A stretch of 6,528 nucleotides of DNA from Nocardioides sp. (GCA_029264225.1 JARICB010000447.1:1-6528), one strand, 5' to 3'. Shown: positions 1 through 5,452, counted from the stretch's first letter. Translations and numbers: made by a program. The notes: generated by a model from the letters alone, not told the origin.

Positions 1-956
1 GTCAAGGTCAGGTGTCGCCTCAGGAAGTGGACCGCGTGCTCGACGGCCGGCCCGTGGAAGGGCTTGCCCGGGAAGAGGTCGAAGTGGTCGCCGGGATAGT
101 GGCGGACCTCGGCCCGGCCCGCAAACGCCGCCAGCGCCGCGGCACGAGGCGGAGCAGACCGGTCGAAGTCGGCGATCTGGACCAGCAGTGGCACCTTGAT
201 CTTCTCAGCAGCCTGGGCGGGCGCTCTCGTGCCAAGCTCAAGGCCGACGTCGGCGCGCACCTCGTTGCGCCAGGACGGACCTGCGATCGAGTGGAAATCC
301 TCGTAGGCGCCGGGCAGGGTCAGCGCACCCGGCTCCCCCGGCTTGCCGACCACCGGCATCATTGCCGTCCTGCCCATGCTGACCTTGGCCCGCGCGACGA
401 TGCCGGTCGCGGTGGCCTTGAGCAGCGCCACTGGGCCGTGCGCAGCCAGCGCGTGCCGCATCGCGGCCAGCCCATCGACCATCGGCACTACCGCAATGAC
501 GGCCGCGATGTCGTCACGGTCAGCTGCCACCTGGAGTACGTGGCCACCCGCGAGCGAGACACCCCACAGCACGATCCGCTGTGGATCCACGCCCGGGAGT
601 TGTGCGGCAGCATCGACCGCGGCCGCCCAGTCCTCGACCTGCCCGGTCAAGGACACGGTCTGTCGCTCGTCGCCGCCGCTGGTGCCGAACCCGCGGTAGT
701 CGAAGGTGAAGGCATCGAGCCCGGCGGCCGCGAACGCCTCGGCAAAGGGCTCCAACCCCGAGTCGCGAGTGCCACCCAGACCATGGGCCAGTACGACGAC
801 CGGCCGGCCGGTCTCAGAAGCCAGTGCGTTGCTGCGAGCCGGGAAGTGAGTGCCCTCGCAACGGATGCCCGCAACGGTGAAGCTGACGGTGCTCGATGCC
901 GAAGCGGGCATCACATCGGGGGTGGCGTCGGTCGTGGTCTTGGCGTGCTCATTCAT
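1..956 (-). CDS. Alpha/beta hydrolase (esterase-like), 3' end outside window
   Basis: Translating the minus strand from the ATG at 956-954 gives an uninterrupted frame of 318 residues to the window edge. It ends in an amphipathic helix (about residues 303-316), so little more than the stop codon is probably missing. Visible features are an oxyanion-loop HG at residues 58-59 (LAHGLGG), a nucleophile elbow GVSLAGG with Ser134, an acid candidate Asp263 or Asp265 in IADFD, and the catalytic His291 in GDHFD. That is a complete alpha/beta-hydrolase triad in the right order and spacing. The elbow is G-x-S-x-A-G, not strict G-x-S-x-G. No signal peptide is seen, so a cytoplasmic enzyme hydrolysing an ester or related bond is expected. 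It follows the TetR gene by 46 bases in the same direction and is probably the last gene of the monooxygenase operon, where cleaving an oxygenated product would fit. The substrate cannot be read from sequence. The start is supported by GGAG six bases upstream. Confidence 0.88.
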   Translation of the reverse strand, partial: MNEHAKTTTDATPDVMPASASSTVSFTVAGIRCEGTHFPARSNALASETGRPVVVLAHGLGGTRDSGLEPFAEAFAAAGLDAFTFDYRGFGTSGGDERQTVSLTGQVEDWAAAVDAAAQLPGVDPQRIVLWGVSLAGGHVLQVAADRDDIAAVIAVVPMVDGLAAMRHALAAHGPVALLKATATGIVARAKVSMGRTAMMPVVGKPGEPGALTLPGAYEDFHSIAGPSWRNEVRADVGLELGTRAPAQAAEKIKVPLLVQIADFDRSAPPRAAALAAFAGRAEVRHYPGDHFDLFPGKPFHGPAVEHAVHFLRRHLTL

Positions 957-962
957 GGCTGG

Positions 963-966
963 CTCC
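963..966 (-). promoter_or_regulatory. Ribosome binding site of the alpha/beta hydrolase
   Basis: On the minus strand GGAG lies six bases before the ATG at 956. This supports that start over the next internal ATG (codon 16). The gap after the TetR stop is only 46 bases and shows no convincing promoter, consistent with read-through from the FMO-TetR transcript. Confidence 0.55.
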
Positions 967-1002
967 GAAGATGAAGAGGAGTCCGACCGCATGGGTCGCG
1001 AC

Positions 1003-1626
1003 TCAGGAATGGGACTGGGTGCCGTAGATGGAACGGACCCAGATGCTGGTGACCACTGCGACATGAAGATCGTGATCGGGGCACGAGCCCACGACTCGAC
1101 GCTCCATGTTGCGGTCGTTGACATCGAGCAGCACCGCGGCCAACGCCCGCGCGTCGACTCCGTCCGGAGCCCGGCCCACTGCCCGTTCGGCGTCGATCAT
1201 GTCGGCGACGTACACCTCGAAGGAGGCTCGGTCGGCCTCCCACATCTCGCGGATGGAGGCGTTGGTGGCGCGGGCCTCCAACACGGCCCGGTAGAGATGA
1301 CCGTGCCGCTCGGTGACGGTGAAGAGGTAGGAGATGCTCTGACTGATGCGCTCGGTCGGGTCCCGAGACACGTCCGTCAACCACGCACCCGCCTCAGCAG
1401 CCTCGTTGTAGATGACTTCCATCAACGCCCCGACCGCGGCGGCCTTGTTCTCGAAGTAGAAGTAGAACGCGGAGCGCGTCACCCCGGCCCGGCGCGACAG
1501 GTCAGCCACATTGATCGCCTCGACACTGTCGACCTCCCGCAGCAGGTCGTCGAGCGCCGCCAGAAGTGCAGTGCGGCGCTCGTCTCCCTTGGTGGGGCCT
1601 TGAGGATCACGGATCCGGACGCTCAT
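1003..1626 (-). CDS. TetR-family transcriptional repressor, EthR-like
   Basis: This 207-residue protein has the usual TetR length. The N-terminal helix-turn-helix spans about residues 38-58 (ADLSRRAGVTRSAFYFYF, followed by the canonical N-K at 60-61). The rest is the all-helical ligand-binding and dimerisation domain. By recollection of the Mycobacterium tuberculosis EthR sequence, similarity goes beyond the HTH: the FYFYF recognition helix, an IDAER-x2-G-x-AP segment (residues 144-153) and the C-terminal SIWVRSIYG all have close counterparts in EthR. EthR represses the adjacent flavin monooxygenase gene ethA, and here too the neighbour is a flavin monooxygenase. The arrangement differs: the regulator starts inside the monooxygenase stop codon (ATGA), so it is co-transcribed and translationally coupled, which suggests negative autoregulation. 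Its likely operators are the palindromes at 2965-2984 and 3004-3017. The ligand is probably a substrate or product of the pathway (inference). Confidence 0.9.
   Translation of the reverse strand: MSVRIRDPQGPTKGDERRTALLAALDDLLREVDSVEAINVADLSRRAGVTRSAFYFYFENKAAAVGALMEVIYNEAAEAGAWLTDVSRDPTERISQSISYLFTVTERHGHLYRAVLEARATNASIREMWEADRASFEVYVADMIDAERAVGRAPDGVDARALAAVLLDVNDRNMERRVVGSCPDHDLHVAVVTSIWVRSIYGTQSHS
1623..1626 (-). promoter_or_regulatory. ATGA stop/start overlap coupling FMO and TetR
   Basis: The FMO stop TGA (1625-1623) and the TetR start ATG (1626-1624) share two bases. Only a weak GAG-type ribosome binding sequence precedes the TetR start, so translation probably depends on ribosomes terminating on the FMO. 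This fixes regulator output to enzyme output. Confidence 0.75.
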
Positions 1627-2951
1627 TGCGTCACTCTGGCCCGGCCGATCGGCAGTTCTTTCGTTCGCAGTTGATGTTCGTAGACGAAGTAGTCCAACTG
1701 CTGGGTGTGACGCGCGGTCGGAAGCATGTGTCCCAGGTAGAGCGCCTCGTCCTCGGCAATGACCCTCTTCATCTCAGCAACCGACGGCAGCGCGTACTGG
1801 CCGGCCAGGTAGGCGCCGAGGATCCGGGTCTGGGACTCCACGAACGGGAACAGGGTCGGGGTCGACTGGGCGAACCCGATGAAGGCCAGGTCGTCGATGC
1901 CCGGAGAGAACATCCGCTTGTAGAGGCTGATGTGGTTGCCGGGGGCCGAGAGGAACTCGGGGTCGAAGAACGGGAAGGTGATGTTGTAGCCGGTCGCGTA
2001 GACGATGACGTCGAAGTCAGCACTCGTGCCGTCCTCGAAGTGCACGGTCTTGCCGTCCAGCCGCTCCACGTTGCCCTTGGCGCTCAGGTCACCCGATCCC
2101 AGACGTACCGGCAATTCCACGGATTGGGTCGGGTGGGCCTCCATGAACTTGTGGTTCGGCTCCGGCAGCCCCATGTCGGAGGGGTAGCCGTTCTGCATCG
2201 GCGCCAGCTTGGAGATCACCTTGCGCTGCCACTTCAGCGGGATGTAGGGCGAGGTCTTGAAACCCTTGTCGGCGGGCTTGCCCTTGATGTACTTGGGCAC
2301 GATCCAGGCACTCGATCGGGTCGAGATGACGACCTCGTTGTCGAGAGTGCGGCTGGACAACTCGACGGCGATGTCGGCCGCTGAGTTGCCGATGCCGACG
2401 ACCAGGATCCGCTTGCCCCGCAGGTGCAGTGGCGCTTCGGGGTCGATGTAGTGGTGCGAGTGCATGGTGTCGCCGGTGAACTCACCGGGGAACTCAGGCA
2501 TCCGGGCGTCCCAGTGGTGACCGTTGCCGACCACCAGGAAGTCGAACAAGCGGGTCGAGCCGTCCTGCAGGTCCAACTCCCACCCACCACCGGGCTGACG
2601 GCGTGCGTTGAGGACGCCATTGGAGAACTCGATGTTCTTCTTCAGGCCGAAAGCCTCGGCGTAGTCCTCCAGGTAGTCCTTGACCAACGTGTGGTGCGGG
2701 AAGTCCGGATAACTCTCGGGCATCGGAAAGTCGCGGAACGAGAGTTGGTACTTGGAGGTGTCGATGTGCAACGACTTGTAGGCGCTCGACATGCCGTTCG
2801 GGTTGCCGAAGGCCCAGTTGCCGCCGATCCGGTCGGAGATCTCGAAGCAGGTATGAGGCACGCCGTAGTCGTCGAGCATCTTGCTGGCGGTGAGTCCGGA
2901 GATTCCCGCGCCGATGATCGCCGTGGTCGGCCGACGGAACGTGGTGGTCAT
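1623..2951 (-). CDS. Flavin-containing monooxygenase (class B, FMO type)
   Basis: This 442-residue FAD- and NADPH-dependent monooxygenase has the family's usual length. In order it shows the FAD-binding G-x-G-x-x-G at residues 14-19 (GAGISG) with Glu37 at the end of the second strand, a GGNW at 43-46, the FMO fingerprint F-x-G-x3-H-x3-Y at 158-168 (FTGDTMHSHHY), the NADPH-binding GIGNSA at 186-191, and the C-terminal ATGY at 319-322. Type I Baeyer-Villiger enzymes end the fingerprint in W-P or W-D. This one ends in Tyr, as in N- and S-oxidising FMOs, although some FMO-type enzymes also oxidise ketones. No membrane anchor or signal peptide is seen. The start is the ATG 10 bases after GAGG. It is the first gene of a leftward operon with an EthR-like repressor and a hydrolase, divergent from an SDR. 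The substrate is unknown; a ketone, amine or sulfur compound are all possible. Confidence 0.93.
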   Translation of the reverse strand: MTTTFRRPTTAIIGAGISGLTASKMLDDYGVPHTCFEISDRIGGNWAFGNPNGMSSAYKSLHIDTSKYQLSFRDFPMPESYPDFPHHTLVKDYLEDYAEAFGLKKNIEFSNGVLNARRQPGGGWELDLQDGSTRLFDFLVVGNGHHWDARMPEFPGEFTGDTMHSHHYIDPEAPLHLRGKRILVVGIGNSAADIAVELSSRTLDNEVVISTRSSAWIVPKYIKGKPADKGFKTSPYIPLKWQRKVISKLAPMQNGYPSDMGLPEPNHKFMEAHPTQSVELPVRLGSGDLSAKGNVERLDGKTVHFEDGTSADFDVIVYATGYNITFPFFDPEFLSAPGNHISLYKRMFSPGIDDLAFIGFAQSTPTLFPFVESQTRILGAYLAGQYALPSVAEMKRVIAEDEALYLGHMLPTARHTQQLDYFVYEHQLRTKELPIGRARVTQ

Positions 2952-2964
2952 GGGTGATTCGCCT

Positions 2965-2984
2965 CACGTCAAAGGGGTGACGTG
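2965..2984. promoter_or_regulatory. Palindromic operator candidate 1
   Basis: Perfect 7-base inverted arms CACGTCA (2965-2971) and TGACGTG (2978-2984) are separated by six bases. The site covers the predicted start point of the leftward FMO transcript and the -35 region of the rightward SDR promoter, a good position for a repressor acting on both genes. The local EthR-like TetR protein is the natural binder (inference). Confidence 0.55.
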
Positions 2985-3005
2985 GCTCACTCTAGGCGCT
3001 AAGTT
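2977..3005 (+). promoter_or_regulatory. Predicted promoter for the SDR gene
   Basis: A GTGACG -35-like hexamer at 2977-2982 is followed after 17 bases by TAAGTT at 3000-3005, a TANNNT-type -10. Transcription would begin near 3012, giving a leader of about 34 bases with a strong ribosome binding site. The match is modest, and other choices within the same gap are possible. Confidence 0.35.
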
Positions 3006-3017
3006 GACACGCGTCAA
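2989..3017 (-). promoter_or_regulatory. Predicted promoter for the FMO-TetR-hydrolase operon
   Basis: On the minus strand TTGACG (3017-3012) and TAGAGT (2994-2989) form a -35/-10 pair with an ideal 17-base spacer. The -35 is part of palindrome 2 and the predicted start point falls in palindrome 1, so a protein bound to either would interfere. Confidence 0.45.
3004..3017. promoter_or_regulatory. Palindromic operator candidate 2
   Basis: TTGAC (3004-3008) and GTCAA (3013-3017) form an inverted repeat with a four-base centre. It overlaps the -35 of the leftward promoter and the predicted start point of the rightward one. The half-site TGAC/GTCA also occurs twice in palindrome 1 and once more at 3033-3036, five occurrences in about 70 bases. 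Confidence 0.5.
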
Positions 3018-3035
3018 GAAAAATAGACGTCTGTC

Positions 3036-3040
3036 AGGAG
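3036..3040 (+). promoter_or_regulatory. Ribosome binding site fixing the SDR start
   Basis: AGGAG lies five bases before the ATG at 3046. The same frame is open further upstream to an ATG at 2881, but that would run through the divergent FMO gene and the whole promoter region. This site therefore selects the 254-residue product. Confidence 0.8.
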
Positions 3041-3045
3041 CTCGC

Positions 3046-3810
3046 ATGTCCCCCTCATCCACCCCCACCACGCCCATTGCCCCGAAGACCACAGTGGTCA
3101 TCGGCGCCGCCTCGGGCATCGGCGCTGCCACTGCCGAATACTTGCGTCTCCAGGGTCACCACGTCATCGCGGCCGACCTGGTGAGCAGCGAGTCGATACT
3201 CCCGGTGGACGTGGCCGACGAGGCAACGGTGCAGGCCCTCTTCGAGAAGGTCGTGGCCGACCACGGCTCGTTCACCGGGGTGGTGAACTGTGCCGGCACG
3301 AGCACCCTGTCACCAGTGATTGACCACGACTCGGCCGAGTTCCGGCGGATCCTGGACATCTCTCTGGTCGGCGCATTCCATGTGCTCAAGCACGCCGGGA
3401 GTCGCATTGCCGACGGCGGTTCGTTGGTCACGTTGGCTTCCCTGAACGGCACCCAGCCAGGCTCCGGGTTGGTGGCCTACTGCACGGCCAAGGCCGGGCT
3501 CCTCATGCTCTCCAAGGTGACTGCTCTGGAACTGGCCCCGCGTCGGGTGCGGGTCAACACCGTCTCCCCCGGTCTCGTCGTGACGCCGTTGACCTCGCCC
3601 GCCATGGACATCCCCGGCGTGCGTGAGGACTACGTCGAGAACACGCCGCTCGGGCGTCCCGGGACGGGACTGGAGATCGCGGCTGCCTGCGACTACCTGC
3701 TTTCCGATGGTGCGGCGTGGACGACCGGTGAGGACATGCAGGTCAACGGCGGCGCTCATCTGAAGCGTTACCCGGACCTGCTGGGTCTGATCGAGAAGGC
3801 GTTCGGATGA
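3046..3810 (+). CDS. Short-chain dehydrogenase/reductase (SDR), NAD-type
   Basis: This 254-residue classical SDR has the standard family length. It shows the cofactor glycine motif GAASGIG at residues 20-26, Asp44 at the end of the second beta strand (predicts NAD(H) over NADP(H)), the NCAG version of NNAG at 81-84, the active-site Ser132, the Y-x3-K pair Tyr145/Lys149 (YCTAK), and SPG followed by a T-P-L segment near 180-187. The position that normally carries the fourth catalytic residue Asn (usually N-L/V-x-G) reads S-L-V-G, so Ser106 replaces it. A Ser at this place is known in some 3-alpha-hydroxysteroid dehydrogenase/carbonyl reductases, so activity is still expected. The likely role is oxidising a secondary alcohol to a ketone, or the reverse, upstream of the divergent monooxygenase. 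The substrate is not identifiable. It shares a regulatory region with the FMO operon. Confidence 0.92.
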   Translation: MSPSSTPTTPIAPKTTVVIGAASGIGAATAEYLRLQGHHVIAADLVSSESILPVDVADEATVQALFEKVVADHGSFTGVVNCAGTSTLSPVIDHDSAEFRRILDISLVGAFHVLKHAGSRIADGGSLVTLASLNGTQPGSGLVAYCTAKAGLLMLSKVTALELAPRRVRVNTVSPGLVVTPLTSPAMDIPGVREDYVENTPLGRPGTGLEIAAACDYLLSDGAAWTTGEDMQVNGGAHLKRYPDLLGLIEKAFG

Positions 3811-3820
3811 GCCGCGCACC

Positions 3821-3930
3821 GCGCCCACACACCCCGCGCGGCGCGTCGAACGACCAGAAGTCAGTCTCGACCGTCCGGATCAGGCTCACCCGCGGCGTAC
3901 GAGCGCACTTGTGGTCGTTCAACACGCCGC
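3821..3930. repeat. 110-base direct repeat, copy A (palindromic element)
   Basis: The copy begins 10 bases after the SDR stop. It matches 3998-4107 at 101 of 110 positions without gaps. Within it, 3840-3861 and 3907-3928 form 22-base inverted arms with 19 pairs matching (core arms contain GACCAGAAGT and ACTTGTGGTC), enclosing a 45-base centre with CGTACG. Such structure is typical of REP-like or MITE-like dispersed elements and could fold as a long hairpin in the SDR 3' untranslated region. Its role is unknown: a decayed miniature transposable element, a transcript-end hairpin or a protein-binding site are all possible. Confidence 0.85.
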
Positions 3931-3975
3931 ACCCACCTCACGAGGATCCACGTCGCGGCGATGCCTCACCAAAGC

Positions 3976-4000
3976 GCGCCCACACTCCCCGCGCGGCGCG
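3976..4000. repeat. Partial 25-base copy of the repeat's left end
   Basis: The first 25 bases of the 110-base unit occur here with one mismatch, overlapping the start of copy B by three bases. The left end is thus tandemly duplicated next to copy B, as by slippage or a nested insertion. Confidence 0.7.
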
Positions 4001-4107
4001 CCCACACACCCCGCGCGGCGCGCCGGACGACCAGAAGTAGGTCTCAGCCGTCCGGATCAGGCTCAACCGCGGCGTACGACGGCACTTGTGGTCGTTCAAC
4101 ACGCCGC
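3998..4107. repeat. 110-base direct repeat, copy B (palindromic element)
   Basis: This is the second copy, offset 177 bases from copy A. Its inverted arms are 4017-4038 and 4084-4105, with 17 of 22 positions pairing. Copy B gains an extra internal stem absent from copy A: GCCGTC at 4047-4052 pairs perfectly with GACGGC at 4078-4083, which abuts the right arm. Flanks outside the 110 bases differ between the copies, so the duplicated unit has defined ends. Confidence 0.85.
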
Positions 4108-4246
4108 CCGAGAGGGGTGGTGCTGATCGAAGGAAGCGTGCTCGACCGGTCAGTCCCCCGCGGGCTCGACGACTCAGATGGCCGGGCGCGGCTGAGCCAC
4201 GTGTGGGCGCCGCCGACTCCCCCACAGCCGCGGCTATGGTGGCGCC
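4108..4246. other. Non-coding leader region upstream of the RIC gene
   Basis: No gene is supportable here. It holds the RIC promoter candidate at its right end. A TGTGGG (4202-4207) and CCCACA (4221-4226) inverted pair separated by 13 bases could be an operator just upstream of the -10. I see no recognisable NsrR-type or other named regulator site. Confidence 0.4.
4235..4240 (+). promoter_or_regulatory. -10 element, possible leaderless start of RIC
   Basis: TATGGT lies six bases before the ATG at 4247 and no good Shine-Dalgarno sequence is present. In actinobacteria a TANNNT box about six or seven bases before the ATG commonly marks a leaderless mRNA whose 5' end is the start codon. No clear -35 is seen. 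Confidence 0.45.
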
Positions 4247-4975
4247 ATGGCTGAGGACATCACGACGCTGGCAGGCACCACACTGGGCGAGACGACACTG
4301 GGCGACCTGGTCACCGAGGATCCCCGACGGGCACGGGTGCTGGAACGGTTCGGCATTGACTACTGCTGCAACGGAGACCGCAGCCTGGCCGATGCCGCTG
4401 GCGAGGCGGGCCTCGACGCCGTCGAGATCTCTTCCGCTTTGACGTTCGCCGATCCAGCGCCGGCGTCGAGCACGCAGGCCCTTGAGCAGGGGGCACTCGC
4501 GCACGACATCGTCGACACTCACCACGCCTACATGTGGGACGAGATGCCGCGACTCCAGGCACTGGTCGACAAGGTCCACGGCGTCCACGGAGACAGCCAC
4601 CCCGAGCTGGAACGGGTGCGGGCGGCCTACACCGAGGCGGTCGCCGGACTCGAGCCACACATGACCACCGAGGAGCGCAAGGTCTTCCCAGCCATCACCA
4701 AGATGGAGAAGACCCAGGCTCCGCTGGAGTCCGGTTCTCTTGCCGGTCCGATCGAGGAATTGCGCCGCGAGCACGACCTGGTCGGCGACCTCTTCAAGGA
4801 GATCAACGCACTGACCGACGGCTACGCCGTCCCCGAAGATTCGTGCGGCTCCTACCGCGCCATGCTCGCCGGGCTCAAGGAGATGGAGCTCGACCTCCAC
4901 GAGCACATTCACAAGGAGAACAACGTGCTCTTCCCCCGAGTGCTCGAACTCGAGGCGAGCGTCGCGAGGAACTGA
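4247..4975 (+). CDS. Iron-sulfur cluster repair di-iron protein (RIC/YtfE/ScdA family)
   Basis: This 242-residue protein has the two-domain layout of the RIC family. Residues about 16-58 are the ScdA N-terminal domain with the signature FGIDYCCNGD (Cys40-Cys41). Residues about 84-236 are a hemerythrin-like four-helix bundle. All six di-iron ligands expected from E. coli YtfE have counterparts with correct spacing: His92, His138 with Glu142 (four apart), His176, and His220 with Glu224 (four apart). The family helps restore iron-sulfur clusters damaged by nitric oxide or oxidative stress, in the cytoplasm. The gene stands alone: repeats lie upstream and it converges on the GlsB-like gene. Its N-terminus contains a small in-frame repeat (TTLG-ET-TLGD). 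The start rests on the ATG and the -10 just before it; no competing upstream start is evident. Confidence 0.93.
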   Translation: MAEDITTLAGTTLGETTLGDLVTEDPRRARVLERFGIDYCCNGDRSLADAAGEAGLDAVEISSALTFADPAPASSTQALEQGALAHDIVDTHHAYMWDEMPRLQALVDKVHGVHGDSHPELERVRAAYTEAVAGLEPHMTTEERKVFPAITKMEKTQAPLESGSLAGPIEELRREHDLVGDLFKEINALTDGYAVPEDSCGSYRAMLAGLKEMELDLHEHIHKENNVLFPRVLELEASVARN

Positions 4976-5031
4976 GTCACCACCCCGCCGCCGCCGCTCG
5001 CGCCGGGGCACTGTTCCAGATGACCGCTTGC

Positions 5032-5050
5032 CGAGCTTCGTCGGAGCTCG
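5032..5050. terminator. Hairpin between convergent RIC and GlsB-like genes
   Basis: CGAGCT (5032-5037) and AGCTCG (5045-5050) form a perfect 6-base stem with a 7-base loop. It sits in the 153-base gap between convergent stops (4975 and 5129), where a two-way terminator is expected. There is no T-tract on either side, so it is not a canonical intrinsic terminator. Confidence 0.3.
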
Positions 5051-5104
5051 CCCGCGAAGGCGACCAACCGCTCGTAGCGATCCGGACCAATCAGGGCACC
5101 GAGT

Positions 5105-5121
5105 CGGTTACCCCGAAACCG
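5105..5121. terminator. Second hairpin, just after the GlsB-like stop
   Basis: CGGTT (5105-5109) and AACCG (5117-5121) form a 5-base stem with a 7-base loop, eight bases beyond the stop codon of the leftward GlsB-like gene. No T-tract follows. It may help end that transcript or protect its 3' end, but the stem is short and could be chance. Confidence 0.25.
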
Positions 5122-5128
5122 GTCAGAC

Positions 5129-5386
5129 TCAGACGGTCGACTTCTTGCCGGCGACACCTTCTGCGACACCAACCAGGAGCACCGCGGCGATGACCGCCAG
5201 CACGAAACCGATGATGTTGAGCTCCCAGATCGAGCCGGTGCCGAAGAACTGAGCGATCAGGCCGCCGATGAGCGAGCCGACGAGGCCCAGACCGAGCGTG
5301 GCAAGCAGGCCGAGGTTCTGCTTACCCGGCTTGATGAGGCGCGCGAGGGCTCCGATGATCAGGCCAGCAACAAGGAATCCAAACAT
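5129..5386 (-). CDS. GlsB/YeaQ/YmgE-family small membrane protein
   Basis: This 85-residue, very hydrophobic protein has three predicted membrane helices (about residues 1-18, 27-48 and 55-76) and a short basic tail (GKKSTV). Glycine-rich helices, the R-L-I-K-P-G-K-Q turn after the first helix, and the small size are typical of the transglycosylase-associated (GlsB/YeaQ/YmgE) family. Members are inner-membrane proteins linked to general and envelope stress; the biochemical role is not established, and the 'transglycosylase-associated' name should not be read as an activity. It lies 66 bases downstream of the acetyltransferase on the same strand, so it may be co-transcribed. There is no clear ribosome binding site: CATGAT sits six bases before the ATG, as in a leaderless promoter, but this is weak. 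Confidence 0.9.
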   Translation of the reverse strand: MFGFLVAGLIIGALARLIKPGKQNLGLLATLGLGLVGSLIGGLIAQFFGTGSIWELNIIGFVLAVIAAVLLVGVAEGVAGKKSTV

Positions 5387-5452
5387 GACTCGATCATGGC
5401 CGATCCCGACTCGCTGCGCAAAGCGCGACTCCCCGGGCCCGATCTAGGCGGC

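Noticed and set aside
12..974. Long plus-strand frame of 320 codons
   Set aside because: It is antisense to the alpha/beta hydrolase, which has a full catalytic triad and a ribosome binding site; the plus-strand product has no recognisable motif.
1566..2957. Long plus-strand frames across the monooxygenase
   Set aside because: They are shadows of the FMO gene, which has every expected FAD, NADPH and FMO motif on the minus strand; high GC makes antisense frames long.
2494..2967. Minus-strand 157-codon frame starting upstream of the FMO ATG
   Set aside because: It is another frame of the same FMO DNA; its product is rich in Arg, His and Pro and lacks the flavoprotein motifs.
2881..3045. Upstream extension of the SDR frame to an ATG at 2881
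   Set aside because: It would run through the divergent FMO 5' end and both promoters. AGGAG five bases before 3046 and the SDR N-terminus fit the shorter protein.
3821..4107. CRISPR array
   Set aside because: There are only two long 110-base repeats and a fragment, with no regular short repeats and spacers and no cas genes nearby.
4983..5008. CCCCG...CGGGG as a strong terminator just after RIC
   Set aside because: Only five outer pairs match around a 16-base GC-rich interior and no T-tract follows; likely chance in a run of CCG triplets.
3938..5011. 357-codon minus-strand frame across RIC and repeat copy B
   Set aside because: It is antisense to the well-supported RIC gene, extends into the structured repeat, and shows only low-complexity V/L/R/G-rich sequence.
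4909..5172. Minus-strand frame in the RIC/GlsB gap with a fairly natural stretch (GPDRYERLVAFAGELR)
   Set aside because: It overlaps the ends of both real genes, third-position GC drops in its middle, and there is no ribosome binding site. A decayed gene remnant is possible but I cannot support it.
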